Assembly (NCBI GenBank): GCA_032433765.1
Contig: JAVIAB010000024.1
Location: forward strand, 16,618,648 to 16,682,647
Direction: 5' to 3'
DNA from: Megaustenia siamemsis
Lineage: Eukaryota; Mollusca; Gastropoda; Stylommatophora; Ariophantidae
Length of the DNA stretch: 64,000 bases
Shown here: positions 11,515 to 22,390 of the stretch, piece by piece
Position numbering within the stretch: position 1 is the stretch's first letter
Layout of the letters: the number at the start of each line of letters is the position of its first letter
The notes under the pieces: model-generated
What the model was told of the DNA's origin: nothing
Seen by the model: the letters and a program-made list of their open reading frames with translations, nothing else
Database searches by the model: none
Made by a program: the position numbers and the translations under genes

Positions 11515-11945
11515 AATTTCCGGTCAATATGGCGGATAGACAACAAGAACCATTGAGGCTCAGTCTGAAAAGTGTTCCTTGTTGCAGTTTCCTCATATTC
11601 CAAGTCCGGCTTGTTGCAGGAGCTACTGAGTTTAGTGCTATGTGCACACTATGAGTTGGATTTTTCATCCGGATGCTGTTTCGATATTCAGATTGCTTAC
11701 GATGAGGGATGCTATTGTATGATGAAGGGCAGTTCAACTGCGTTCACTTTCAGTGCTGATATGCCTTTTGTCTTTTGATTCTGCTGTGGCTGCTATGATG
11801 GGGACTGCAGCTGCCTTGCTTTGTTTGGATATTCGATGCGAAGTCCATTTGGATGATTCCACTGGCACGGGCGGTTGGGCAATTACGAATTTTCATTCGT
11901 TTGCTGTGATACCGAGGCCCTTCGAATAACTATGACTATAACTAT
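11515..11945 (+). mobile_element. Rep-B long copy
   Basis: Short interspersed element of about 430 bp. Begins ttccggtcaatatggcggat, contains gttgcaggagctactgagtt and gatggggactgcagctgcct, and ends gtgataccgaggcccttcga followed by an AT-rich tail (ataactatgactataac). The tail side is constant across copies and the other end variable, so I orient the element with its 3' end here at 11945. No tRNA head is seen. Confidence 0.78.
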
Positions 11946-11959
11946 TATCATGATAACAA

Positions 11960-12136
11960 CGCATGATATTTTGGGGTAATGTGGTCGGTATTACGCCCGA
12001 GCTTTTTAATTTTCCCAGAAAAAAATCCGGTTCCAATATAAGGCTGGAGAACCCGGGGCCGTTCACTCAGGATCGAACCGGACCTCTTGTCATTTGTAGC
12101 CCAGTTCACTAACCACTGTGCTATACCTGTTCCCCG
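11960..12136 (-). mobile_element. SINE-A, 3' truncated copy
   Basis: Head (A box decayed to cagtggttagtgaactgg) and body up to the ttggggtaatgtggtcggta block are present; the tail half is missing. More diverged than most copies. 12137-12572 has no recognised element. Confidence 0.82.
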
Positions 12137-12572
12137 TTGATTCTTTAGTTCCTCTGTTAGTTTTAAAGATATAAACGACATAACATTTCTCAACGCTTAT
12201 TTTAACATATTAAAGTTAAAAATTTAATATTTGACGCTACAAAGTATAACGTATGTCAATATTCGTAATGTTCGTTTCCTGATATTAATGAGTCGTCTAC
12301 TGTGTAATTAATGCAGACATCAATTAAGGGAGATAAATAATGTTTGTGTGGGTTACAAAGTGGAACCACACCCGTAAAATGTCAATTTCAAGAATCAGCG
12401 ACATGTAATAGACTTAGAACATATCATTTAACAATGACGCATTTTGTATGGGGCTAGAAATAAAATACCACTGCAGGCTAAACATACAGCCGTCATTATC
12501 ATCAGGTACCATGCCGGTTGGCGTTGGCGTCATCTCTCACCAAATATGTCGGTCTTTAGGCATGTTATATTA

Positions 12573-12892
12573 TTAGTGGAAAGAAAAGAAAACAAACGAT
12601 GAAGTTTTAAAACAACTAAAAATGAAAAGAGAACAGCAAAACACAATTAGAACAAGACAAATGAAATTTTTTGGGACATGTTAAAAGACACAACATCCTA
12701 ATAAAAGTAACATTAGAAGGGAAAATACAAGGTAAAAGAGGCAGAGGCAGACCAAGACTAACATGGACGAGTAACATCAAAAGATGGACAAGTCAACCTA
12801 TCTGCACCATCAAAGCAAGAGACAGAGTGGAATGGCGCTCCATGGTAGCCAACCTTCGATACGGAGACGACACTAGATGATGATGATGATAT
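12573..12892 (+). mobile_element. LINE L-B 3' fragment
   Basis: Carries KKTNDEVLKQLKMKRE, a frameshift near 12670, then GHVKRHNILIKVTLEGKIQG, KRGRGRPRLTWTSNIKRWTS and the terminal block NLRYGDDTR, with stop codon and GATGAT tail. L-B is a sister of L-A with a similar layout. Confidence 0.87.
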
Positions 12893-12929
12893 TTTTGTTC
12901 GGTGATCTTTTATTACATAAAAGATGTAG

Positions 12930-12977
12930 GCCTGATCGCCTACGCCAACCGGTATAGCACATGATGATGATGATGAT
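12930..12977 (+). mobile_element. LINE L-C 3' terminus only
   Basis: The last ~45 bp of L-C (gatcgcctacgccaaccggt and GATGAT tail). A very short 5'-truncated insertion, repeated at several places in the window. Confidence 0.65.
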
Positions 12978-13013
12978 CTTTTATTATGCCATTGTTGTAG
13001 TTGTACCTGTCTT

Positions 13014-13040
13014 CTGAAAAAGGCCGCAAGCCGAAACGTC
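13014..13040 (+). other. Hammerhead-like core motif, degenerate
   Basis: Reads CTGA, spacer, GGC-CGCAA-GCC short stem, then GAAACGTC. This resembles the hammerhead ribozyme core (CUGAUGA, stem II, GAAAC) but the UGA of the first core strand is AAA. Related to the loop of the hairpin at 28.3 kb. Probably not catalytic. Confidence 0.3.
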
Positions 13041-13109
13041 AGTATTTTGTTGTGTTTTTGTTGTTGTGTGAAGTTGTCACCATACCTTGGAGTGTACACA
13101 ACCCCCACT

Positions 13110-13310
13110 ACTGGCTCCTTTTTATTATACCAGTTTGATAAGATGTTCAATATTTTTTCTCTGTGTTCCCTTGCTCTTCTTTCCACTCATTCTGCCCGTT
13201 GTTATAGTATTCTAAGTGCCTTCTTTTCGCATGACATGTCCAAAAAATGTAGATTGTCTCTTCATTATGATTTTGATGATATGTCTAGTTTATCCTGTTC
13301 TTTTTAAACA
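13110..13310 (-). mobile_element. LINE L-M fragment feeding a minisatellite
   Basis: Minus strand reads TNEECLKRTG, then after a stop RQSTFFGHVMRKE, ITTGRMSGKK and a final basic block. This is the same LINE C-terminal region as L-A and L-C. Its N-terminal edge merges into the 41-bp array at 13308-13607. Confidence 0.72.
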
Positions 13311-13607
13311 TTCTTCATTTGTAATGTTTGATGTATGTGGAATTCGTTACATTCTTCATTTGTAATTTTTAATGTATATGGAATTCGTTACATTCTTCAT
13401 TAGTAATGGTTGATGTATATGGAATTCGTTACATTCTTCATTTGTATTGTTTGATATATAAGGAATTCGTTACATTCTTCATTTGTAATGTTTGATGTAT
13501 AAGGAATTCGTTACATTCTTCATTTGTAATGTTTGATGTATATGGAATTCGTTACATTCTTCATTTGTAATGTTTGATGTATATGGAATTCGTTACATCC
13601 TTCATTA
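13308..13607. repeat. 41-bp minisatellite derived from LINE coding sequence
   Basis: About seven 41-bp units (acattcttcatttgtaatgt, then ttgatgtatatggaattcgt). On the minus strand each unit reads RIPYTSNITNEEC, the conserved LINE motif RIPWTxxxTNEEVLK, continuous with the L-M fragment. 13608-14135 has no gene. Confidence 0.88.
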
Positions 13608-14135
13608 ACAACCTTAACTACATATGGGATCCAACTACGCATTGACAATGAACGTGATCTCCTACCTGCTAGTAATAAAACTTTTAAAAAATTAATTGTG
13701 TGGCACCGCAGTATGCTTTACCAGGACCAAAAACTGTTTTGTTGATAGAGCTCAGAGGTTTGCTTCCTAAGTAGCAGTGCTTTATTTTGCAAGAGGTCTA
13801 GAGGCAAAAAATCTGGAAAGGATTTCGCAGTTAAGAGTCAGGGGGAGAATCACTTTCAGGGCGGAGTTGAGTTTATACAGCAGAAACTTCTAGTTTCACA
13901 TTAGAGATTAGAGATTGCGGCAAAAGCTAAGCCATGACATGAATTTAAAAATAAATATGATCATAAAAAATTATATTGTTGTTGCTTGTTGTGTTTCGAT
14001 ATGCAAGTGACATGTTCATTATAGTTGTAAGTAATGCAACCTTTATCCGTGATTATTGTTGTGCGTTGTTTATGTTGTGTTTTACTGACGACTTCAGAAA
14101 ATTGCCTTTTGTTTCTTTCATCATCCTCTCTTCTT

Positions 14136-16748
14136 AGGGCTTGTAGTAGGCACAAGTGTGTTTTGTTAGGACTTGTAGTAGGCCCAAGTGTGTTTTGTTA
14201 GGACTTGTAGTAGGCCCAAGTGTGTTTTGTTAGGACTTGTAGTAGGTCCAAGTGTGTTTTGTTAGGACTTGTAGTAGGTCCAAGTGTGTTTTGTTAGGAC
14301 TTGTAGTAGGTCCAAGTGTGTTTTGTTAGAACTTGTAGTATTTCCAAGTGTGTTTTGTTAGGTTTTGTAGTAGGCCCAAGTGTGTTGTGTTAGGACTTGT
14401 AGTAGGCCCAAGTGTGTTTTGTTGGGACTTGCAGTAGGCCCAAGTGTGTTTTGTTAGGATTTGTTGTAGGTTCAAGTGTGTTTTGTTAGGACTTGTAGCA
14501 GGTTGAAGTGTGTTGTGTTATGATTTGTAGTAGGCCTAAGTGTGTTTTGTTAGGTTTTGTAGTAGGCTCAAGTGTGTTGTGTTAGGACTTGTAGTAGGCC
14601 CAAGTGTGTTTTGTTGGGACTTGTTGTAGGCCCAAGTGTGTTGTGTTATGATTTGTAGTAGGTTCAAGTGTGTTGTGTTAGAATTTGTAGTAGGCCGAAA
14701 GTGTGTTTTGTTAGGTTTTGTAGTAGACCCAAGTGTGTTTTGTTAGGTTTTGTTGTAGTCCCAAGTGTGTTTTGTTAGGACTTGTAGTAGGCCCACGTGT
14801 GTTTTGTTAGGACTTGTAGTAGGCCCAAGTGTGTTTTGTTAGGACTTGTAGTAGGCCCAAGTGTGTTTTGTTAAGATTTGTAGTAGGCTCAGGTGTGATG
14901 TGTTAGGATTTGTAGTGGGTCCATGTGTGTTGTGTTTGGACTTGTAGTAGGCCCAGGTGTGATGTGTTAGAATTTGTAGTAGGTCGAAGTGTGTTGTGGT
15001 AGGACTTGTAATAGGCCCAGGTGTGTTTTGTTAGGATTTGTAGTAGGCAAATGTGTGTTGTAATAGGACATGCAGTAGGACCAAGTGTGATGTGTTAGGA
15101 TTTGTAGTAGGTTCAAGTGTGTTGTGTTAGGATTTGTAGTAGGTCCAAGTGTGTTGTGTTCGAATTTGTAGTAGGTCCAAGTGTATTCTGTTAGGACTTG
15201 TAGTAGGCCCAATTGTGTTGTGTTAGGATTTGTAGTAGGACCAAGTGTGTTTGTTAGGATTTGTAGTAGGCTCAAGTGTGTTGAATTAGGATTTGTAGTA
15301 TTTCCAAGTGTGTTGTGTTAGGACTTGTAGTAGGCTCAGGTGTGTTGTGTTAGAATTTGTAGTAGGACCAAGTGTGTTGTGTTAGAACTTGTAGTAGGTC
15401 CAAGCGTGTTGTGTTAGGACTTGTAGTAGGCCCAATTGTGTTGCCTTAGGATTTGTAGTAGGACCAAGTGTGTTTGTTAGGATTTGTAGTAGGCTCAAGT
15501 GTGTTGAATTAGGATTTGCAGTATGTCCAAGTGTGTTGTGTTTGGACTTGAAGTAGGCCCAAGTGTGTTGTGTCAGGACTTGCTGTAGGTCCAAGTGTGT
15601 TGTGTTAGAACTTGTAGTAGGTCCAAGCGTGTTGTGTTAGGACTTGTAGAGGTCCAAGTGTGTTGTGTTAGGACTTGTAGTAGGTCCAAGTGTGTTGTGT
15701 TAGTATGTGTAGTACGTCCATGTGTGTTGTGTTAGGACTTGTAGTAGGCTCATGTGTGTTTTGTTAGACTTGTAGTATGCCCAGGTGTGTTGTGTTAGTA
15801 CGTGTAGTAGATCCAAGTGTGTTGTGTTAGGACTTGTAGTAGGCCCACGTGTTTTGTGTTAGGACTTGTAGTAGGCCCAAGTGTTTTGTGTTAGGACTTG
15901 TAGTAGGTCCAAGTGTGTTTTGTTAAAACTTGTATAGGTCCAAGTCTGTTTTGTATGGACATGTAGTAGTTCCAAGTGTGTTGTGTTAGGACTTGTAGTA
16001 GGCCCAAGTGTGTTTTGTTAGGGCTTGTAGTAGGCCCATGTATGTTGTGTTAGGATTTGTAGTAGGCCCAGGTGTGTTATGTTAGGACTTGTAGTATGCC
16101 CAGGTGTGTTTTGTTAGGACTTGTAGTAGGCCCAGGTGTGTTTTGTTAGGTCTTATAGTAGGCCCAGGTGTGTTGTGTTAGGACTTGTAGTAGGCCCAGG
16201 TGTGTTGTGTTAGGACTTGTAGTAGGCCCAAGTGCGTTGTGTTCTGATTTGTAGTAGGCCCAAGTGTGTTTTGTTAGGATTTGTAGTAGGCCCATGTTTG
16301 TTGTTAGGATTTGTAGTAGGCCCAGGTTTGTTGTGTTAGGACTTGTAGTAGGCCCAGGTGTGTTGTGTTAGGACTTGTAATAGGCCCAAGTGTGTTGTGT
16401 TAGGACTTGTAGTAGGCGCTAGTGTGTTGTGTTAGGATTTGTAGTAGGCGCTAGTGTGTTGTGTTAGGATTTGTAGTAGGCGCTAGTGTGTTGTGTTAGG
16501 ACTTGTAGTAGGCGCTAGTGTGTTGTGTTAGGATTTGTAGTAGGCGCTAGTGTGTTGTGTTAGGATTTGTAGTAGGCGCTAGTGTGTTGTGTTAGGACTT
16601 GTAGTAGGCGGTAGTGTGTTGTGTTAGGACTTGTAGTAGGCGCTAGTGTGTTGTGTTAGGACTTGTAGTAGGCGCTAGTGTGTTGTGTTAGGACTTGTAG
16701 TAGGCCCAGGTGTGTTGTGTTAGGACTTGTAGTAGACTCATGTGTGTA
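14136..16748. repeat. 32-bp minisatellite, 2.6 kb
   Basis: About 80 units of about 32 bp built on aggacttgtagtaggcccaa and gtgtgtt(t/g)tgtt. Diverged through the left and centre. A homogeneous block at 16412-16690 uses the variant ggcgctagtgtgttgtgtta, a recent local expansion. Confidence 0.94.
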
Positions 16749-17494
16749 TGCCTAAATGTCTGACAATATCGGATCGCTGTAGAAGAAGGCGGTTGTTATA
16801 AATAAAGTTACAATACAACCACACCCACCAATTACTCTTTAATGGGCTGATAGCGAAGACGAATAAGCATCGTGCTGACGCTGCGAAACAAGACAACATA
16901 ACTAATCTTTTAGACGAGATAACCAGAGGTTTTTTTTTTTTTTTTTTTGTCTACCGACAAGAACTTGTCTCGGTATTCTTTAGCGGCTCTAGCTGTCCCC
17001 TGATACATATTTTATTTCACATTTAATTTTAATTGGGAGCTAGGATTGCCGACATACTTGCGTTATTATCGTTGATAACGACAGTAGACGGGGAGTCTGA
17101 ATCGCTTCAAGCCCGACATCTCTTCTATAACTTTAACGCTAATGCAGACATTGCAACGGTGTTTGAATAGAAGTACGTGCATTGTGTGTATATGTGCGTT
17201 TATGTGTGCGTGCCTGTGTGTGTGTGGAGTCTAATTGCTGTGACGCACCTGCCTGACGCGCCCCCCTGCTGATCTCTGTCATCGGGTGAAGGCGCCGCGA
17301 CAATACGGGTGTTGTTCGTGAGTGTTAGTGTACAATACGTGTGAGTTTAGACATGATAGGTGTTAAGTGTATTGGTATGTACTCTAAGAGAAATAGTTTA
17401 GTGGTAAAACCTTGAATGAAACGTCGAGCTTGTAGCGTGTGAGACACACTAATCCAGTGCTGCTGTTTTCCTTTGTTTACAACATAACGCAAGA
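16749..17494. other. Unassigned sequence with T19 run
   Basis: No gene or known repeat recognised. It contains a 19-T run at 16930-16948 and a TG-rich patch near 17185-17225. Open frames are short and without domains. Confidence 0.5.
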
Positions 17495-18036
17495 AAAAGT
17501 AAAGTACCTCCGTCATGCCAAGTGGCGTATAGGGATTTGTTATTGGTTATTGAAGGCCTCGGTATCACTGCAAACGAATTAAAATCCATAATTGCTCAAC
17601 CGCCCGTGCCAGTGGAATCATCCGAGTTACTAACACATCTCCCAAACAAAGAAAGGTAACTGTAGTCCCCATCGTAGCAGTCTCAGCACACGCCAAAAGA
17701 CATAAGGCGAAACCGCGCAGAAAGTGAACACAGCCAACTGTTCCCTGTCATAAGATATCATCATTCATCGTAAACAAGCGGGATATCGAAACAGGATCAA
17801 AACGGATGAGACACACAGCTCACGGTGTGCACAGAACATGGCGTATAGGGAATATGGTGTTAGTGACCATACATTTTACAGACCTTCGACACATGATGTT
17901 TGGGGTAATGTGGTCGGTATTACGCCCATGTCGCTTTACTTTCCCAGAAAATGAACCGAAGCCGTCGGTTGGGACCGAACCCTACCTCTTGTCCTTTGTA
18001 GTCCAGTTCACTAACTACTGAGCTATCGCGGCTCCC
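17495..18036 (-). mobile_element. SINE-A split by Rep-B
   Basis: Minus-strand SINE-A: tail at 17495-17535, body and head at 17839-18036, with a 303-bp Rep-B in between. Head intact (tagctcagtagttagtgaac); a short deletion removes part of the body near 17950. The insertion duplicated 13 bp of the SINE. Confidence 0.9.
17536..17838 (-). mobile_element. Rep-B inserted in SINE-A, 13-bp TSD
   Basis: Bounded by tggcgtataggga at 17523-17535 and 17839-17851. The copy is 5' truncated at the gtgcacaccgtgag block and ends in a tttgttattggttatt-type AT-rich tail. This fixes both ends of a Rep-B insertion and shows it uses target-primed insertion. From 18037 to 18334 nothing is recognised. Confidence 0.92.
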
Positions 18037-18334
18037 GTAAATCAAAAGCTGCCAATATTTCCACGTAAAAAAACAAAATCATTAGTTGGCTAAATCATTG
18101 ATCCCAATTATAGTTGAACTTGACAATCCAATTCTCTGTTTTTAATTTTCTTTTCGTAAATGCACGTACAGGATGTATTACTCGTTTCAGAACCCGGCAT
18201 ATCTTAACTGGTTTTTACCACAAGATACTCTCTCCTCCCAAATATACCGACACATGTTCCAGTTAGCCTGCGCGAGCTTACACTAACAGTCACGAACAAC
18301 AGCCGTATTGTGTAGCATTTTTTTAGTTGAGTTC

Positions 18335-18926
18335 TGGGGAACTGAATTTAAATATTTGGGAACTTTGTTAACCTCAAACGGAAGATGTACAAAAGAGGTG
18401 AGATGCAGAATGGCTCAGGCAAAAGCAGCTTTCCAAAAAATGAGGAAGATACTATGCAATCCATTTTTGACAATAGAGACAAGAAAAAGAGTTCTTAAAT
18501 GTTATATAGAGTCAGTCTTAACACATGGATGTGAATCATGGACAATAGGCAAGGAAATCACTGGAGTCTGTAGAAATGTGGTTTTACAGAAGAATGTTGA
18601 GAATACCATGTACAGCTAAGAAGAGTAATGAAAAAGTTCTGAAAGAGATCAAAGCAAAAAGAGAACTAATTTCCAATATTAGGAAGAAACAATCATCATT
18701 TATTTGCCATGTAATGAGAAAAGAACAACTGGAATATATTGTAACAACTGGAAAAATTGAGGAACGAAGAGAAAGAGTGAAGCAAAGAGAAAAAAATAGC
18801 AGACAGCTTAAGAGAATGGCTTGGCAGAAGGTCAACAACAGAAATTATAAATAGCTGCCGAGATCGAAAGTTGTGGAGAGACATGATCACCTACGCCAGT
18901 AGGCCCGGTACTTGATGATGATGATG
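18335..18926 (+). mobile_element. LINE L-A fragment with 8-bp TSD
   Basis: Carries FKYLGTLLTSNGRC, CRMAQAKAAFQKMRKILCNP, ESVLTHGCESWTIG, then after a frameshift RRMLRIPCTAKKSNEKVL, RELISNIRKKQSSFICHVMR and a decayed end. Lies between tggggaac at 18335-18342 and 18927-18934. Starts just past the YADD motif, so no catalytic site is left. 18943-19113 has no gene. Confidence 0.88.
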
Positions 18927-19113
18927 TGGGGAACATTATTAAACAAACAAAGAGCAGCACTTAATAATTTACTTTCATTATTAAAAAAACAAATTGACCA
19001 CGTGACGTATAAAGTTTGCTAAACGAGACTCTTTCTTCCAGCTTCACATCCATTTGTCATAGATTCTTTAGTTGGTTTGCTTGTTTGTGAAGAAGATACA
19101 CATGCATCTTCTA

Positions 19114-19454
19114 CAGGGTGTTTATAAAGTCTCACTACACTTTGTATCTAGGTCAATTTGAAAAAAAAATGTTTATGACGTCATCACAATATGTGCTCCC
19201 ACTGTCAATGAAATTTGTTGAATAAGTTTATTGCTACTGGAAATGTGGAAGATGCTCCACGATCTGGTAGGCCTGCTGTGAATGATGAAATATGTTTAGA
19301 TATCCAAGACAGAATCCTTAAAAGTCCAGACAAGTCATTAAGAAAACTGTCGCAACAAGTGAACTTACCATTGAGCACATATTGTGATGACGTCATAAAC
19401 ATTTTTTTCAAATTGACCTAGATACCAAGTGTAGTGAGACTTTATAAACACCCT
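19114..19454 (+). mobile_element. Mariner/Tc1-type MITE with transposase HTH remnant
   Basis: Terminal inverted repeats of about 81-84 bp at 19115-19198 and 19374-19454, starting agggtgtttataaagtctca, bounded by TA dinucleotides. Between them lies LNKFIATGNVEDAPRSGRPA followed by ILKSPDKSLRKLSQQVNLP, the helix-turn-helix DNA-binding region typical of IS630/Tc1/mariner transposases. The catalytic DDE/D domain is absent, so it is non-autonomous. Both arms carry a perfect TGACGTCA palindrome. Family assignment is from motif memory. Confidence 0.85.
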
Positions 19455-19475
19455 ATATATATCAGGGCTGAATGT

Positions 19476-19545
19476 ATCATCATCATGTGCCATACTGGTT
19501 GGCGTAGGCAATCATGTCCTTCCACAATCTTCTACATGACTTTCA
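19476..19545 (-). mobile_element. LINE L-C 3' terminus
   Basis: catcatcatgtgccatactg followed by the reversed terminal coding block. A very short 5'-truncated copy. 19546-19654 has no recognised element. Confidence 0.6.
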
Positions 19546-19654
19546 AAGTGATAATAAGGGGCTGTAATTCAAAATTCAAAAACTTGTCTGGTTAAAAATT
19601 GAATCGCCTGAAACTTGTTTTATTTGCTAATATCTGATGTTTTTAATAAGAGAA

Positions 19655-20145
19655 TTATCTATTAAAATATCTATCTATTAACCTTTCGAGTCGTAACAGG
19701 CCCATAGGACATAGACTCAAATACTAATTCCCTGTTTTTAAGTTTTTTTTTTAAATAGCAGTCTCAATCCTTGCAAAGATCGTTTATCAAATCTCGCCAC
19801 TTGTCTTTTATCTGTGCAAGCATCTCGATCTCATGGAGAGAGCCGATTCCTTTTGCCTTTGCCTCTCTGATCAATGTTCTTCTCTATGTCTCTCAGGGTC
19901 GGCCTCTTTTCCTCTTACCTGTTGTTTCCCACTTGATAGCTTGCTTTGCTTTATTATCTCTCCTCATCACATGTCCAACATATGTCCATCGTCTTTTCTT
20001 GATTGCTGAAGATATTAGTGGTTGATTGGTGATTTCTCTAATTTCCTCGTTTGTTTTGAATTCGTTCCACGCTATACCAAGTATTTTCCTTAGACATTTA
20101 TTTTCAAATGCGCTCAAATTTGTTTCTGTCTTTTATTGTTTTCAA
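19655..20145 (-). mobile_element. LINE L-E 3' fragment
   Basis: Minus strand encodes AFENKCLRKILGIAWNEFKT, NEEIREITNQPLISSAIKKR, RRWTYVGHVMRRDNKAKQAI and KWETTGKRKRGRP, then a decayed 3' region with the cgactcgaaaggtt block and a GATA-type tail. C-terminal LINE region only. 20146-20324 has nothing recognised. Confidence 0.85.
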
Positions 20146-20324
20146 GCTACTAAAATATCATTCATAGATAAATACTGACTTTAGCTAAAGGAACGTTTTG
20201 TTTGTGGTGTCGCAAATTGGAACCACTCTGATAAAATATCCATTTTAAGAATTAAATAATTGGCTCATCGCATGTGCTAAATTTCCAAGATTGGAACTAA
20301 AATGTCACTTTGAAATGAAAATAC

Positions 20325-21179
20325 ACCATCTGTGTCTAGTTTTCACCTGCTGTGTCTACTTTTTACCTGCCATATCTAGTTTTCCCCTGATGTGTCTAGT
20401 TTTCACCTGCTCTGTCTAGTTTTCACCTGCTCTGTCTAGTTTTCATCTGCTGTGTCTAGTTTTCATCTGCTGTGTCTAGTTTTCACCTGCTGTGTCTAGT
20501 TTTCACCTGCTGTGTCTAGTTTTCATCTGCTGTGTCTAGTTTTCATCTGCTGTGTCTAGTTTTCACCTGCTGTGTCTAGTTTTCACCTGCTGTGACTAGT
20601 TTTCACCTGATGTTTCTAGTTTTCATTTGCTGTGTCTAGATTTCATCTGATGTTTCTAGTTTTCATTTCCTGTGTCTAGTTTTCACCTGATGTTTCTAGT
20701 TTTCATCTGCTGTGTCTAGTTTTCACCTGATGTGTCTAGTTTTCACCTGCTCTGTCTAGTTTTCACTAACTGTTTCTAGATTTCATCTGCTTTGTCTAGT
20801 TTTCACCTGCTGTGTCTAGTTTTCCCCTGATGTGTCTAGTTTTCACCTGCTGTTTCTAGTTTTCACCTGCTCTGTCTAGTTTTCACCAGCTGTTTCTAGA
20901 TTGCATCTGCTGCATCTAGTTTTCACCTGTTCTGTCTAGTTTTCACCAGCTGTTTCTAGATTTCACCTGCTGTGTCTAGTTTTCATCTGCTGTATCTAGT
21001 TTTCACCTTCTGTGACTAGTTTTCACCTGCTGTTTCTAGTTTTCATCTGATGTGTTTAGTTTTCACCTGCTGTGTCTAGTTTTCACCTGCAGTGTCTAGA
21101 TTTCACCAGCGCTGTGTCTAGTTTTCACCTGCCTTGTCTAGTTTTCACCTGCCGTGTATAGTTTTCACCTGCTGTGTAC
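20325..21179. repeat. 20-bp minisatellite, left half
   Basis: About 43 units of tgtgtctagttttcacctgc with scattered point variants and little block structure. Split from the right half by a LINE at 21180-21536. Confidence 0.94.
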
Positions 21180-21536
21180 AGAGGCCACATAGACGGGATT
21201 TCTCAAAAGAATGTTGAAAGTTCCCCGGACAGCTGAAAAGACCACTGAGGACATTCACAAAGAGGCGAATACAAAAGGGAGCTCTTAAAAAACATCAGAA
21301 AGAAACAATCAATATTTTTCGGGCACATCTTGAAAATAGGAAAGTTGGAATAATTGATTACAACTGGGAAAAACAGGGAAAGAGAGATCACGGACGACAA
21401 AGAGAGAAGATACTTGACAGCTTGGTGTCATGACATGGGATAACAGTTAACAACAGAATGGATACGATGCACTGTGGATAGAAGATTGTGGAAGGACATG
21501 ATCGCCTACGTCAGCCGGCATGGCACACGATGATGA
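21180..21536 (+). mobile_element. LINE L-C inserted in the 20-bp array
   Basis: Reads RMLKVPRTAEKTTED, then with frameshifts RELLKNIRKKQSIFFGH, TTGKNRERE and WIRCTVDRRLWKDMIAYV, ending in GATGATGA. 5' truncated. The flanking array on both sides starts in tgtgt, too repetitive to prove a target-site duplication. Confidence 0.85.
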
Positions 21537-21537
21537 C

Positions 21538-22083
21538 AAATGTGTCTAGTTTTCCCCTGATGTGTCTAGTTTTCACCTGCTGTGTCTAGTTTTCTCCTGA
21601 TATGTCTAGTTTTCACCTGCTGTGTCTAGATTTCACCTGTTGTGTCTAGTTTTCACCTGCTGTGTCTAGTTTTCTCCTGATATGTCTAGTTTTCACCTGC
21701 TGTGTCTAGATTTCACCTGTTGTGTCTAGTTTTCTCCTGATATGTCTAGTTTTCACCTGCTGTGTCTAGATTTCACCTGTTGTGTCTAGTTTTCTCCTGA
21801 TATGTCTAGTTTTCACCTGCTGTGTCTAGTTTTCACCTGCTGTGTCTAGTTTTCTCCTGATATGTCTAGTTTTCACCTGCTGTGTCTAGATTTCACCTGT
21901 TGTGTCTAGTTTTCTCCTGATATGTCTAGTTTTCACCTGCTGTGTCTAGATTTCACCTGTTGTGTCTAGTTTTCTCCTGATATGTCTAGTTTTCACCTGC
22001 TGTGTCTAGATTTCACCTGTTGTGTCTAGTTTTCTCCTGATATGTCTAGTTTTCACCTGTTGTGTCTAGTTTTCACCTGCTAG
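21538..22083. repeat. 20-bp minisatellite, right half with 60-bp higher order
   Basis: About 27 units. Unlike the left half it is organised as a repeated trio with signatures ctcctgatatgtctag, cacctgctgtgtctag and atttcacctgttgtgt, a 60-bp higher-order repeat copied at least seven times. Confidence 0.93.
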
Positions 22084-22107
22084 CTGTTAAAGGAATTAAT
22101 ATTTCTT

Positions 22108-22390
22108 TTAGTTCATCATCATCATCGAGTGCCGTCTCAACATCGAAGGTTGGCTACCATGGAGCGCCATTCCGATATGTCTCTTGCTTTGATAGTGCAG
22201 GTTGTCATAGGCTGACTAGTTCATCTTTTGATGGCTTGATGACTCGTCCATGTTAATCTTGGTCTGCCCTCTGACAATTTACCTTGTATTCTCCCTTCCA
22301 AGATTACTTTTAGTAGGCTGCTGTGTCTTTTAACATACTCCAAAAATCAACATTTGTCTTTTTTTAATTGTGTTTTTTTTCGTTAGTGGT
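22108..22390 (-). mobile_element. LINE L-B 3' fragment
   Basis: Reversed GATGAT tail (tcatcatcatcat), then the NLRCGD-type end, an RDxxEWRSMVANL block and the RPRLTWT region, with several frameshifts. From 22391 to 23067 I see no gene, only a GAAA/GAGA patch near 22708-22760. Confidence 0.82.

Noticed and set aside
14136..22083. Regularly spaced repeats resembling a CRISPR array
   Set aside because: Units are contiguous tandem copies without unique spacers, and the surroundings are animal LINE and SINE sequence.
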